Positions 36,691 through 51,000 of a DNA stretch of 64,000 bases are shown piece by piece. The position numbers and the translations under genes were made by a program. Where the stretch lies: contig VZTJ01000758.1 in assembly GCA_013397795.1 (NCBI GenBank), positions 260,237-324,236 of the forward strand, given 5' to 3'. Positions within the stretch are counted from its first letter, which is position 1; every line of letters starts with the position of its first letter. Source of the stretch: Orthonyx spaldingii. Taxonomy: Eukaryota > Chordata > Aves > Passeriformes > Orthonychidae. The notes under the pieces were generated by a model that was given only the letters and a program-made list of their open reading frames with translations, was not told the DNA's origin and made no database searches.

Positions 36691-39600
36691 CTGGCCACTG
36701 TAGGAAGGGTTGAAATCGTGGAGGTCCCTGTTAGCACCGCTGTTTGTGTGTGCAAGGCTCTGCATCAGGATCATCCCTGGCTCCAGGGATTTATCTCTCA
36801 AGGGTTTGACGGAAGAGTTGGACATAAGATGTTCCTCCAACTTTAAATACACCTCAAGGGAGAAAAGTACTCTGAAACTCTTGGCTTGCTTTCCTTTTTC
36901 ACTAGTCTGGTACCAGGCAGAGCCCAAAAACACCTCCTGCCCTTCCAACAAACATCAAGACAGAGGATGGTGAGTCCCTGCCTGCCCACATCGCCAACAC
37001 TGCCACAGGCACAACCTTCCTCAGAGGAGTTTGGCAGTGAAAAATGCACATGTTCCGTTGAGGAAAAAAAAAAAAAGAAGAAGAAGAAGAAAATGCAGAA
37101 AACAGGTAAAATTAGCATTTGGAGAAAAGTTCCTATGGAAAAATGCTATATGTTTCCCGAGAGCCAAATGAAAAAAAAAAAAAAAAATCCCAACCCTCAA
37201 ACCCAAGCTTGCAGAGTCTGCTGTAATTTATGATTTACCATATGAGTCTAACTATAGAACTTCATTTAAAAATTTTATAAAGATTGTAAATCTGCAGTGA
37301 AATGTTCTAGGGACAATCTGCTGGCAGAAACCCTCTCTCCAGACTGACCTGTGGGGGAACCAGCTTGTCAAGGGCTTGATCTGGAGCCCGCTGAAGACAA
37401 TGGAAATGCTCTCATTGACGTCAGTGGCCTTTAGATCAAAAAGCCCCCAAAGCTCAGCATGGAAAAATGAGTCCTGAGGAGAAGCAAACTGCTCTAATCA
37501 ATAGATGTTGCTGGATGAAGGACTTTAACAATAGTTTAATGGGCCACGATGAGCTCCTCTGGACACTTTTATTTGGTATTGTATGTATCTTATAATCTTT
37601 CTCCTGAAACTTTTAATGGAATTTATCTCACTGGAGAATTTGGGAGAACATCTGCTGCAAATGATGGGTAAAGACATAAGCTGTTGTGGGTGGGGTGAGC
37701 CTCAGGAGGTTCACAGTTTGGGTTTGGCTTCTGCTTCAGATTCTTATCTGAACTATACAGATCTCCTGTGGCTGCAAAAATTGGACTGGAAATCACAAGA
37801 GTATGAGTCTTCTTGTGAGATTTCCAGCACTTTTCTTATGGTTTTGACTGAACACCAGATGTGGAAAAAATATTTAACAAAACTGGATGCAGTTTTTTTC
37901 GTGTCTGGTTCTAAAAAGAGATGAAGGTTCAGAAATCTAATTTTATCCTTTCCAGTTTCACTCCTTGGTAAGATTCTGTTCTAGTTTTAAAAAAAATAAA
38001 CGCAATTTAAACCCAGAATGTAGCTGTTGCAACCAGTCCCCAAAGCATTGTTCAAGTGGATGACACTCCAAACATTACATTGACTATGAATTAAAACCTT
38101 ATGCCTTTGGCAAGTAGAGTGCAAAGAACGACCAGGGTGAATGGTGACCATTAGGAAACATCCACTAATGTTCTCTCCCTTCAAAGATTATTTTTATTTG
38201 CTTTGCATGCAAGCCTATTTGCATTTTTGACCCATTCCTGCCTGCTTCCACCATAAAACCAGGCTTTTAGGCTCTGTCTAGCACAGATATTTTTAAGATT
38301 ACTTGAGCAATTGTGCTTGCCATGTGGAAATTTAAAATTTTAAACCAGAATTCAAAATCTCCTGTAAATCCAATAGACTTTGCAGGCAGCTTGCACAAGC
38401 CTGCATTGCCTTTTGGGTGTAACACCAGTACCACGATGCTGAGTCACTTATCAATGGCATCTTCTTCTAATCCAGATGTTCTGTATGTTCTTTGTGGATA
38501 ATTCACAGCTGGAAAGGAGAGTCACTTTATTACCTGGTTGGGTCCAGCTGTGTCACCTACTCACACTTGTAAAGTGGTGGCCTTTCGTCAGCGAGGGGAA
38601 CACAAGGTTTGTTTGAAACCAGATAGTGAAGGCAGGTTAGGGGAGCTCTTAAATCACAGGAGGACTTCACAGCATGTGGAGGCAACTTTGGGAGGTGGAA
38701 AATGGCCCGAAGTGAATGGCCTGTCTTGAAGGATTTTAATCATTAACATTGGGAGTAAAGCTGAGCAACACAAAGTCAAACAAATCAAGCGAGGAAAACA
38801 AGTTTAAAAGTGGCTGGGCTGGCGCTGACCTCACTCAGATATTTTATCACTTATGATTGACTCTGAAATGTTTGGTCTCAGTTCAGAACAGCAAGCTTGT
38901 CCCTGTGGGATATGTAAAGGCCAGGCCAAGTGGAACTGAGCTGGCACTTCTTTCAAACTCCTCATTTGGTGTGTAATCTCACGTCCAAATCAAACAGGAC
39001 AGATGAAGAAGTGCAGTATTATGTCATCCAGAATCTGGGGAACAGTGAGCTGTAGCTCCAGCACCTGAGGAGACTGTCTAGAACTCACCATGTCTTGTCA
39101 TTGCACTGAATTTTTGGCAATATTGGGAAGTTTTCTCCAAAGATCTAGAGCCAAGCTTCCTCTGAAACTCCACTGTCATTTAACAAGCAGCAAATAAACC
39201 AATTAATAATGGGAAGAAGCAGCTCCAAAGCGTGGACACCAACACTGGCAAAAGATGGGGAAGAAAAACCCCAGAGTTTGTTCTTAATCCTAGTAATTTT
39301 GGGGGAAGGAGGGGCTCTGATGATGTCTCAGAGAATTTCTGGATGTCTCTTTGGGCTGGGGGAAGAAGTGGTTTGGGGAGTGAGATGTGCCAAGACCTGT
39401 CAGTGCCTCTGCTCCGGCTGGAGATGAGGCTCCCAGTGCTGGTGGGCACAGGGAAGGCTTTGTGATGGGAGAAGCAGCTTCCTCAGGAGCCGGTTTCTGT
39501 GTGTGCATGGGGAGGTAAAATCATCCAGCTTCTTCCTAGTGGTCTAGAAAATGTCTGCTGGGATGAACCCTTCAAGAAAAATCCTGGGTTTTGAAATCAG

Positions 39601-40244
39601 CTTGGGAGAGTGCTAAAAACGGCTGCAGAAAAGGGTAAATAAAGAGCTCTCCTGCTGCTCTCCCCAGGCTTTGCTCCCAGGGCTGTACCTCCAGCCCATG
39701 TGGAAATAGTTACCTCCAAATAACACATCCTGTGGGACTATTTCTGGTCATTTCACAGAAGCCTTATTAAAAAAAATAGAGAGTTTATTAACCTGAGATT
39801 CAGGGACTGGGATTCGTGATGGAGGCTGTAAACTCTCAGCCTATGGTTCAGTTTTACTGGGATGATTTGAGGGCTGGAAAAGGAAATCTTGTGGAGAGAG
39901 GCTTAAGGAGCTCCATTTGGTGAACTTAGCAAAAAGGCAGATCAGGCAGTGCCCTGACTCTGTGCAGTAAATGCTTTTGGAGGAAAAAATACCGTGTACA
40001 AAAGGGCTTTATTGTCTAATGGGGGAAAAACATAACAAGATGAAATGGCTGGAAATTTAAGACAGGCAAAATTGAGGGATTGGGAAGGGAGAGGGGGCAG
40101 ACTGTTGAAGGGGGCAGGGGATTTGTCATCCTTTTGCATCTTGAAATCAGAACTGGAGGCCAGCCCAGATGACTGGTGAAACATATAGTAGTAGGCTCAA
40201 TTAGCGAGTGAATGTGTGAAATTATTTTCTTGGGGATTTATATT
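36691..40244. other. Non-coding; no gene recognised
   Basis: Poly-A/AAG tracts near 37.07 and 37.17 kb. The segment 37360-37600 (CTCTAATCAATAGATG, AACAATAGTTTAATGG) has enhancer-like texture. No credible coding frame is seen. Confidence 0.5.
37064..37093. repeat. Poly-A/(AAG)n tract
   Basis: Thirteen A followed by about five GAA units. The Lys-rich frame here is an artefact. Confidence 0.9.
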
Positions 40245-40290
40245 GAGCGTTAAACTAGATGATCTGAATTGTCCCTTTCAGCCTTAAAAA
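40245..40290 (+). mobile_element. Possible short old CR1 3' remnant
   Basis: AAACTAGATGATCTGAATTG followed by TCCCTTTCAGCCTTA resembles the CR1 tail motif actagatgatcttaaggtcccttccagcc. It is only about 45 bp long and could be coincidence. Confidence 0.4.
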
Positions 40291-43200
40291 TGGAGGAAAG
40301 ATGCCAGAAAAAGGAACTAAATACCCAAATTCTACCAAATTGCAATAGCTGGAGCCTCTGGGGCCCCTTGGGAATGGTGTAAGTGAAAGGAGAAGGGTTA
40401 TTCTGGGCTCTGGGTGTGTGGAGGGACAGACAGAACGAGGGATGCCATCACATGCCTCCAGCACAAACCCAGTTGTAGCTGCTTTTCCTTCTTGGCCCCC
40501 CCAGCACACTTTTCTTTTTTATATATTTTATTTTTGAAACTAAAAATACATCCTCAGAGGCATTAGTCACTCTGCCCACATATTAATAAATTGCATAATG
40601 ATGCCACCAAGCATCCAAAAACCTTTCAAACTGCTATATATTATTTCTTTCAATAATATTCTAAAAGGCCAGTGAGGCTTAATGGAGCCACATGGTATTG
40701 TATTTAATCCAGAAATCTGGAACTGTCTAAAATCTCATCTATAAATTAAGATAATATACAATATGTTTTTTCATTTAATTTGGTTCTCCCCATTTGGAGA
40801 GCTATAGCTCCATAGGGCTGTGTCTTTTGCAAGGGATTTTTGTCTACCAAACCTCAGATTTGTAATGTTGCTCTTGCTTTTAATTGCCCGAGGCTGTTCC
40901 CCGTAATAACTCAGCCGGTCCTTTGCCAGCTGAAGGGAAGTTTAATGGAACCACACTTTAATTGGGCAAAGTTTAGAAATTATGCAAGCTACAAAGTTTC
41001 CTGGGACTTTTCCTTGCGGCCTCTCCGGCGCGGCTCCGTTGGCGCTGCTGCAGGGAATGTCACAGCCGTGCCCATGGAGATGGTGACCTCAGCAGAGCAC
41101 TGGGCACTGCTTTGCAGGCAGCTCCTTCTTGACTCTCCTCAGACTCAGCTGGGTGTCTGGCTTTTACACACAGGGATTTTTAGGACGTCAGGAGACACTG
41201 AGCAAAGAAACCCAAATCCAAATGTTTCCTGTGCTGGAAAAACATACGGGCTTTCTTTAGATCTGGGGTTTGGGTGTGAGGCTTGCTTTCATTAGTGTCA
41301 CCTCTGGACAGGTCCACCTCTCCTGTACGGTGTCTGCAGGAGGTTCTCACATATTCTGTCAAGCCATGGCAGATATCCCAGGCTATGAGATAAGGAGCCA
41401 ATACACATTGCCTTTTCCTTCTCCTGTCTGTTCATGCCAAGCTCCCTTCCTGCTTTTGGAAGCTCTGGCTATCACTGCACCAGGGTGGAACAAGACAGTG
41501 GAACAGGAACCATGTAGTTCAGGACCACAGTTCAGGTATCTTCTTTTTCTTCTTATAACCTGTGAACCCAGTGACCTCAAAAATTGCTGGTTTGCAAGCT
41601 AAAGTGCATCAGGGGATGGAGGGAGAAAAGTGTGTGTTCTTGGGTGTGTTCTGCTCTGCAGTTTGACATTCTAGAGGAGAAGAAAGCCAGGTGTGGAAGC
41701 AAAGTGTGTGAGATGATTTCTTGTGGGGTCAGCAGAGTAGATGCAACGGAGGTGCTGAAATGTGGGGCATACCTTTCGTTTGAGGGAATGAGTAGGAGAA
41801 TTAAACACCTTCTGGAAAGAGAGAGGCCTGTGCATTATGAGGGAACAGCTCTGAATCATATGGGCCCAGGTTTTGGTTGATCACGTGAATAAAACCCCTT
41901 TCAGGATTTAATACCTCTGCTCATCATTTCTGGTGGTTTGGGTTTTTTCAGTTGGCTTTTAATTTTTCTTGGCTTTGTCAGGACTAGACCTGACTTTGAG
42001 CAGGGATATTCTCAAGGCTATAATCTGGTTTTGACAAATCTTTGGAGTGAGCAGTGTGTATGGAGGCCTCATGCTCTCCCCATGTCTCCAGGATTTCTCC
42101 AGTTTTGGGAACCTGTGTGATAGATGCCTTTAAATTCCCAACCCTCCCCGGTTTCTTTCCCTCTCCTGCTCACCAGGAGTGCAATCCACAGCTTTCTTGC
42201 ACTTAACTGATTATGGACAAAGCTACTTGGCTCCTGTGTCCCAATTCCTCTCCGAACTGGGCTCTGCATTGCTGCTGCTGCACAGATCAAACTGCAGTAG
42301 TAACAAGCATCTCGAGGTCCTTTATTGAACACCAGATTTGTTAATCTGAGAGCTTTCCCCCCCTATCTGGGTGATATGACCAGACCTGTGTTTGTCTTGC
42401 AAACTCCATCATGGGGGGCCGGCTGGGTCACAGCAGGATGCACTGCATGGGAGGGAGGAAGATTATCCATGAAACTTCATAAGCAGAAGCTGTGAAGGGA
42501 AAAAGAGGAGTGAGCCTGAGCCCTTGAGGCCACCGCAGCCCCGTCACCTCTTCCCAGGAGGCACTGAGCTATATTACACCTTCCCCACCACCTCTGGCCC
42601 CTTCTGGGTCCTTCAGGACCCACAGGGAAAGGCCAGGTTTGCTCCCGAGGCACTGGTCCAGCCCTTGTAAAACGTTATTGCAGGGGTCAAGTGAAAACTC
42701 ACTCATTTTTGAGCAGAAGAACAAGGTCATTTTCTTGCAGCCCAGTAATTCCCTCATTTTTTATTGGTGTTGTTATAAACCAACTTCTCCGAGGTGCTGG
42801 GACTTCGCCTCTATTGCATCCCTGTTCCCATCCAGTTCCAACAATAAAACCCTTGCCTTTTTTGATCTCTGGCTTTCATGCTTGCTGACACACTCTGGAA
42901 AATTTAAGAAGGGCGCAAGGAATGGGTTAGTCACACTTGTTAATATTTATCCCATTGCAGAAAGAGCAGGGCTGACCTCAGAGCTTGGGCTTTGGAGAAC
43001 AGTTACGAGAATGATTCCACCCAGCTGAAACGAAATCTGCATGCAAAGCTCGTTTGGTGCCTGGAAAGAGCTAGAAGGAAATAAAGGTCTTAAATGATCT
43101 ATTTCCGCAGTTAACGTTTTGTCCTGTTTACAGAATCTCACCAGAATACTGGGGGGTTTTGTTTTGTTCATATGTTTTTCATAAGGATAAATATCCATGC

Positions 43201-46200
43201 AGTTTAAACATTTTCATTAGATTCAGACAAGAAGGAGGATGTGGGATTGTTTTTTTCTGTAATTGTTAATCTCTCCCGGTTTTTTTAGTGGTTATTTCTT
43301 GAAACACTCTTCAGAAATAAAATCTCAGGTAAATCAAAGAGATGGGGAAAGTGATTCTCTTTAATTATTCTTAGAGCAATTTTGAGTAATGTAGGTTAAA
43401 TTAAAAAAATATACAAGCAAGATATTTTGGCTGGGAAGTATGTGTAATGTATGAACAGCAGGAAAAAAAAAAGAAGCCTTCCTTTCTAAATAGAAAATCT
43501 TTGAAAGTAACAGGGGGAAACTGATGGGAAGGGCTGAAGTCCATATATTCCCACCTCCTCCGCCTTGTGCTCTCTTAAAGGTGAGCTGCAAAATGCAAAA
43601 GAGAAATGTGTTAAATTCAGATGACTCGCTCGGGTGTCAGGAAGTGGCTCGAACAACCACACGAAGTTAACTAACACATTCCCTTTTTTTTTTTTTGTTC
43701 ATCCCCTCCCTCCCCTGCTCTTCTCGTGAAATCTGTTTTTTTGCTGCTGTGGTTTCTGCCTCCAGGTGGGAGCGCAGCCACTTGTCCACCCGAGCAGCAC
43801 CCCGAGACCCCCCCATGGCTTGCAGGGAGCCAAGAATTTCTGGGAGGATTTTCCAGAAAGTAAGAAAGGAGGAGAATTTTAGAAAATGTATTCCCGATCT
43901 AAACAGCCTGAATGCAGGAGAAATGAGACAAGTTCTGAGGGATGGTGTGCTGAGCTTGTTTCGCTGTGCTGCTCATCTCATGTCTGGTCAATCCATTTTA
44001 TTATCATCCACCTGCTCTGTTCTAGGTCTTCTTCAGCAACATGGTTCATGCCATCCATGGGGTTGAGTATCCTGGTCACAGGAACCCAAAATGTGAGTGG
44101 TGCTGTGTTTATCAATTACTGCCTTCAGCTGAGGCATGGAGAGAAGCAGCTGGATGTGGGGAAAAGGCTTTTGGAGATGCAAGAGGCAGGATTTGGTTTG
44201 CAGCTGGACGTTTGTGATGGGAATAAATCTCCTTTAGAAGATTTTAAAGTGGTTTAGGTGACCAAAAGAAAGTTGGAAAGGCAAGATTCATCAGAATCCT
44301 GATCCATCAGAAACAGTGCCTCTGCCCTTTGCAATGACTCCTGTCCCACGGACCAAGAGCCCTGCAGAGCCTCACGAAAAGGCACAGACACGTGGCTGTT
44401 TCTCATTAGCTTCCACTTCTCCCTCTGGAAACGCTCCCCCTGCCTTTCCCCCACAGCTTGGCAGTAGGTGTGCTAAGGAGAAGGTTTAAATCTAAATGGA
44501 GGGGGGTTATCTGTTTTACAGGAAGTAGATTTTTCATTTCAAATGGCACCACGCAGAGCCCTGCGCATTACCTTGCATCAATATCATACACACGCACACA
44601 TGCCGTGTATTTATGCCTAGGATATAAAAACAGTAAATTATTGCAATGCTGTGTGTCTGCACAGAGCTAATTCATGTACTATAGCATGTTTATCAAAGGA
44701 CACTCCTTAATTGCATGCTAGTATTTTTTAATTAGTCATTAAGTTGTAAGACTCTGTCTTTCTGCCGATTTATGTTCTCTTTATTTACAGTGTGAGCGAC
44801 TTCTGCAGCAGTTCCTGATTCTAGTTTTCTGTTCTTTAACAATACACAAGATTTCCAAATTGGGTTGTTTTTTGGGGGTTTTGTTTTAAGAATAAACCCA
44901 ATTACACATCTGAGACTCTTTAACCAAGGAAAGCCAAAATAGTGTATGAAAACAATGGTTGTTCTCCCTCTCTCAGGGACACTTCTGTTCTGTTTTCCCC
45001 TCTAACAAATTTATCAGAACTGTTCATTCTCTGTTACAGCCAGAAAAACAAACTGTGGATTTGGAAATACCTCTATAGTTTAGTATCTGGAAGAGAATGC
45101 AGGAAAATTGAAATAAAAAGAGAAAATTAATATTAGTTTGCATTTCTCCTTTGGGAGAAAGATTAAATGATTTTGAGAAGGAGGTTCTGCTCTGCTCCTA
45201 CTTAGTGTTGAACTTGATGAAGTCGCCCAACTGATCACAGCTCAGTGAAAGAGGCACAGCATTTGTTAAAACCACAGCAAGAGGAATTCAAGCAGCAACC
45301 CCCTTGCAAGGAGAGGGGTTATTCATGCCCAGGATCACTGCTGCTTCTGGGGTTTAGCTTTTTTTTTTCTTTCTGGCGTAAGCAGTTGTCAGCAACAGAG
45401 AGAAGTTAATACAAGAGTGTGGGGGCTCCGGGCCAAATGCATGGAACATCTGTGTTAAGGCACTTGTGGAAGTGTTTAGGATGTGCTTCCTGCGTCCTCC
45501 TCCATCAGGAGCAGCAGTGGTCCGTGGCTGACCAGTGTCTGCTCCCAGTTCACCCTCAGAGCCTCTGGCTGGTGGCACCAGAATGCCCTGGCCACAGGAC
45601 ACAGTGACAGGCCCTGGGCTGACGTGCCCAGGTTCTGCACACTATGATGTCCACGGCGTCTTCAGCTCCATAAACCTGCTACCCTGCCTCATAAAGTCAT
45701 AAAACCCCCAAGAACCTGCATTTTCCCCTGCTCCTTTCTTGCTCATTGTGTAATAACAATTTCCCCTTCACGTCCTGCTCTGGCAGCCCAATGGAAAGAC
45801 AACGATCTTGTACTGCACCATCTTACCCAAACCTGTGAGGTGATAGCTGGTTGTTGCAGGAGATGAGAAAGGAAACTGATTTAGCCAAGGGTTTTTACAT
45901 CAAAAATGATGCCAAGTATGTTCCTGCACATAGCAGCAGCAGCAGAGCTGGTGCAGTAAGGGTCAAGGCAGCTGTTAGAATTGCTGCATTATCCTGCTTT
46001 CCTCCCAAAACCCTGCCTTACCCATAAAATCCTCTTCATCTGACATGGCCATGCCGATGGCAAGGCGTTATGACCACAATGCTGCCAGTGGCCCTGTTTT
46101 TCATTGCCACTTACCTGTTCTGTAGGACTGATTTCTCTGGGTTTATTTATTCCTCTATTCATGCAGCACAGCCATGCCATGGCTTCCCTTTGGCAGGAGG

Positions 46201-47959
46201 CACTGACTGGCAGGACTCACGTTTGCAACTCATCACGGTGCCACGAGCACCTCCAAAATGTCCATTCCTGTGAGACCCTGTCACCTCCTCTTTGCAGCTT
46301 TCCCCTCCCATCCCAATTAACCTCCCCAAGATTACCAGTTACGGGAAGTTTTAAAACTTTTCAAGAGGCAGTGGCTTCGTTTAGGCAGCAAAACTGTGTA
46401 TTGAAATATGAATTAGTAGCGTGTGTATCGGCAGGATAGACCATCTGCTGTGCTCAGCACCCGGGTTTGAAGCTGGTTGGCTGGCAGGACAGCATGTGTT
46501 TACAGAAAACCCTAACAGTTGTAAAGGAGCCATTTAGGTTTATTGTGTCAATTCCTGTACAACTCCACGCGGAGAGATTCCTTTCACAAACTCACATAAA
46601 AAAGACAGACAGACTAGTTTTGACCTCTCTCGAAACATTTGACGGTTGAGCTTGTTGCAAGGATAAAATATCTAGAAGAGGGGAAAAAAAAATCTTGTCA
46701 TTCCCCCCTCTTAAGCACTAGACTTCTTGAATGCAACATCCATTCATAGCTTACTTCTTGCATTGTAATTTAACTGCCTTTTATTTTCCTTCTGAGATAC
46801 AAACGCAGGAGCTGCACATGATTTTCATAACACATTATGCAAGACATTGTGAAAAAGCTGCCCAGAGTAATGGCTCCATTTCAACGTGATGCATATGCCA
46901 AGATACAGGGATCATTTATTTTTCTTAAAAAATTAAATGAGGATGGGATTAAAAATGTTATGTTTTGCCTGTATGAGCAATATTCCTCTGTCAGCCTTTC
47001 CAAACATATTGCCTCTTTGTAGCTCCTCTGTAATACAAATTGTCCAAGGGAAGGCACGTGGTGGCACACCAAAGGGGTTTATGCTGCTGCACGAGCATCC
47101 CTCTTTCCAGGGACTTGCAAGGCACAAATATTCCAAGGACAGGGCAGAACAAAGCCACACGGGCCCTGGGGATGCTTCTGGACTGAGCACTCGGTTGTTT
47201 TCCCATACTTGGAGGAATTATTAAGAAAACGATCTCTTTAGTGAATGTGCTGAATGCATTGCTTAGCAGCACCCGTGCTGTACATGTGATATTTGTGAGT
47301 GCATGGATGCAGAGAGAAAAGGGAACGTTCTCCTACGTCCTTAACCAAGCCCTCGGTCACAGTGCCCCGTGTGTGACTCTCCCTGGCTGTTGGACTGAGA
47401 AGATAAAATAAGAAACAGCCACATTTGACGCATCTCTGAGATAACTCCTTCCAATGTGCAAGAGAGAAAAAAAAAAAAAGTATCTTAATACATAGGTCTT
47501 AAGACTTCAATAAATTTTTTTTTTTTAAATGCTTGATGCTTTTAATGGAAAAATCCACGAAGCAAGATGAAAGATGGCAAGATGAGAGATGGCAGGATGG
47601 GGGAGAAAGCTTGTTCTTGCAAACATACCCACCTGTTTTTAAGGCCCCTCATATGGATGCTTTAGGACTGGGGATCAAAAACTGCATAAAAAGTGAGGGT
47701 AGCCAATATCCTAAATAGGAACACATTATGTTGGTAGTTTGGGAAGGGCTCTTATATGAAGTAGTAAGGCTTGGGTAAGGACAGGAGAATGGTGGGATGA
47801 GGAGAAATTACCTATTTACAGGCCAGGTGATGTGCTCATAAGAATCCTTTCTCTAAATTATGCCTTGCATCCTTAGATACGAAATACCAGTGTATCACTT
47901 TTACTGTATATTACTATGATTAGAATCACAGAGCTTTAGGTAATTCTTGCTTACAGTCT
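40291..47959. other. Non-coding; no gene recognised
   Basis: Unique DNA. AT-rich blocks at 40500-40800, 44560-44800 (TTAATTGCATGCTAG, TTTTTAATTAGTCATTAAG) and 46690-47030 may be regulatory. An acceptor-like tract ends at 43767 (TTTCTGCCTCCAG), but the frame after it is unrecognised. Confidence 0.45.
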
Positions 47960-48034
47960 TGTGTGTGCATATTATATGTGTATACACATATATATATTTG
48001 TTATTATTATTTTATATATGTATATATATATGTT
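47960..48034. repeat. (TA)n-rich microsatellite region
   Basis: TATATGTGTATACACATATA, TTATTATTATT and TATATATATATG make a purely A/T-dominated, partly palindromic tract. Confidence 0.9.
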
Positions 48035-51000
48035 AGTTCAAAGTTCCTTTAACCTGACCAACAGCTCATGCTCGTGAGAGTCAGGATTTGGTGCTCAGCA
48101 GTGGAGGAGCAGAACAGGGTGCATCAGGACTGTCAGATTCCTTCTCCAGGAAAGCAGCAGATTAATACAAAAACGAGCACGGGGTCTCTCCTGGGGGTTG
48201 CATTCTGTTTTTAGGGACATGAGGGAGGGGAGGGTGTCTCCAAGTGCGTTGCACAAGGTCACTGCAGAGGAGTTAGGTGCCCAGGACCAGATTTGGAGAT
48301 TGGTGCCCCCCAGTGACCAGGAGGATGCTGTGGGAAAGTCCTGTCCCCTCTAAAAGCAGCACCAAATGCAAGTGGGAGAGCAGAGCCCTGGAAAGTCATC
48401 AGGAAAGAGGTTGGTGACCCAGCTGTTGGAGCCACCTCTCTCCTCTCAGGTGCCCACCTTGGCCATTTGCATTAAGACACTGTCAGGCCAGACCACAACC
48501 ACTTGTCTGGCCCTGGAGGTCTGCTAGAAAAGAGCTGTTTTGGGGAGGTAAGTCACTGATTCAGTTTGCCAAGTTGTCATGGTGGAGTCATCTGTAATGG
48601 AGCCTAAGGCTGAATCCTATTTTTACATTTGCAAATGTTACAATCCGAAATCTCATTTTCGTATGTAAACCGTGTGCCTCCAGTTTCCTGTTCTGATTTT
48701 GTGATGCAGTTTGTGGTCCCACGGACCTGTGGACTAGAAATGCACTTTGGGTGTTGTGTTTCTATGTGTCATTATTTTATTATTATCCTCATTGTCATCA
48801 ACACTATTACTATTATCATCATCATCACTTATTTTGGGGGAGACTCTTCTTATCTACTATTTCTCCTGGCTGGTGGAATGCAGTTCAAAGAAAAGCATGA
48901 GAATGCCTTTGATAGCAGCATTTTTCAGACTTTCCCTGAGCATCCCTCCCGTTTGCCTGCGGAGGGGATTGGGCGCTTCCCCGCGCGGAGCAGAGCGGTG
49001 CAGCCACGCCACATCATCCCACTGCCTATTTTCAGGCTGTGTGCTGTGCCCTCCTGGGTCAAAGCGAAAATGGGAGAGGATGGCAAGCCAAAGCGTGGGG
49101 AAGATGACTCACTGGATTATTTTCTGCCTTTCAAATATAACCCTTGAATACTTGCCAATGTATCGATACAGTCAGGCAGCGAGCCTCATGTATTTATATT
49201 TATTTATGCTACGTAGTGCCTCAGTCAATACACTCACCTATTTTTTTTTATATTTTGTTTATTTGGTTTTTTTCACGTATTTTCTTCAAAACAGGCACTG
49301 AAGGAGCAAAACTGCAACCCACCCAATGCAATTCCTGGTAAACACAATGTGCCAAGGTTTCCAACAAGCACCACCTCTGGTAACCACGATCGTTCCCATT
49401 CCAGGCCTTACTGAAACTGCTCAGAATAGCTTTGGAGAAGTGGGCAGCCAATAATCTCTCTGAGGAAGGAAAAAGCAGCTCAGCTGAGGTATGTTCTCAC
49501 ACAGAGTGGGGGTATCTTTGCTCCTCTGTCTTGTATACAGATGCTGGTCTGCAAAACCCAGCCCTGCTCTGGTCTGCATGTCCCACTCTCTGTTCTGGGA
49601 GGGGAGAAGGGAATGAGCTCAGGTGTGGGAGGGCTGAGTTGAGGCCATTGTTACTGAGGAAAAAACATGGAGCTCGTAGAGAGAAACAAGGTTGATACCC
49701 CAGCAGGAAACTTCACCATCAAGCCCTTGGTCTCAGGTATCATTTTATTCTCAGAGAGTGGGGCATAAATACAGAGTTAATTATGACCAGAACCCACAGC
49801 AATAACCTGTTTATGGGAAAACTCTAGTCCTAGTCTAGAAGAGTTGTAATCTTACCCTGCCATCTGAAATTTGTTGCTTTATTAAGATTGCATTCTTGAC
49901 TGAAAAAAAAAAAAAGTGAGTTAGTTTGATAAGTTTATTGCCCTTTGTCAGGATGGCAGTATTTTTTTTTCTGCTTTGAAGATAGATGTTCCTGTTTCTA
50001 TGGCTGTATATTTATCCTTTCTTTTAGCTTTTTCATTACTGTTCCCTTTAATCATTTAATGAGGAGTGTTCAGGTTCCTGATGATTTAAAATTACAACTC
50101 GCAGAGACACTGGCAATATCTCTGCTGGAGAAACGTTGATCCTCTAACTTTAAGACTTTAAATTCAAACCACATGTCTTTGCCACTAACTCCAAATACAA
50201 CCCCTGGAGTTGTGTGACTGTCACTAGAATATAAACCAAAGCCACTCTGCAAACAAAAGCTGCAGTTTTTAAATTGCGATTACGGTCAGAAAAGTGACTA
50301 TTTTAATCATTGCTCTGGTTTACCCGGGAGATCTGCTCCCTCTGCACATTCCAAATATCTCTGCAGATTTTTATAGACTGAAAGGAGATTTTACTGCCTT
50401 CCAGCCCTCTTAGCCCTACGGAGGCCGGCCAAGGCAGGCGAGTGAGCCAGATTTGTTCCAGACTCACACATCCGCGGAGTGTGAGCTGAATTCCCGTGGC
50501 AGGACCTGTCGAGCCCGTGATGTGCCCGCCAGGACACGCAGCTTTTGTGCTCCCCGGGAGCTCCCAGGGTGCAGGGCAGTCACAGGGGCATGAACAAAAT
50601 AGAAAACCAAAACCACAGGGGTTTCCCTATAAACTGGTTTGGTTTGAAAAGGGGAAAAAAAAAAAAAATCCCTGAAGGGCCTCTTGAGCTGGAATGGCTT
50701 TTTTGAGTGCAGCTACCTGGATGGATCTCACGCCAAGGGTAGGGGCTCTGAGCAAAGTAGAAGGTAATTTTCATAAGTATTAGATATAGAACTGGGAAAT
50801 TGAAAATAAGAGGATGCAAATTTCTCAAGGGGATTTCCTTTTCTTGCTGGCTTTGAGGAGCTGATTCCGTTCCTTTAATATTTTCCTTATGTGGACACTT
50901 CCTTACAGCGTTCTGGGTACTGAACTTCATCCTCTTTGGGCTCCTGCAAACCCAGTCACTGCCTTCCTGACCCTCAAGCCCCATTTTTTGTGTTTGCTAC

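Noticed and set aside
43695..44066. Frame following an acceptor-like tract (TTTCTGCCTCCAG)
   Set aside because: The peptide is unrecognised and overlaps another frame (43886-44257). There is no supporting donor or family match.
48629..49301. Two overlapping frames of 172 and 184 codons
   Set aside because: They share the same DNA in different frames and run through an ATT/ATC repeat. No known family.
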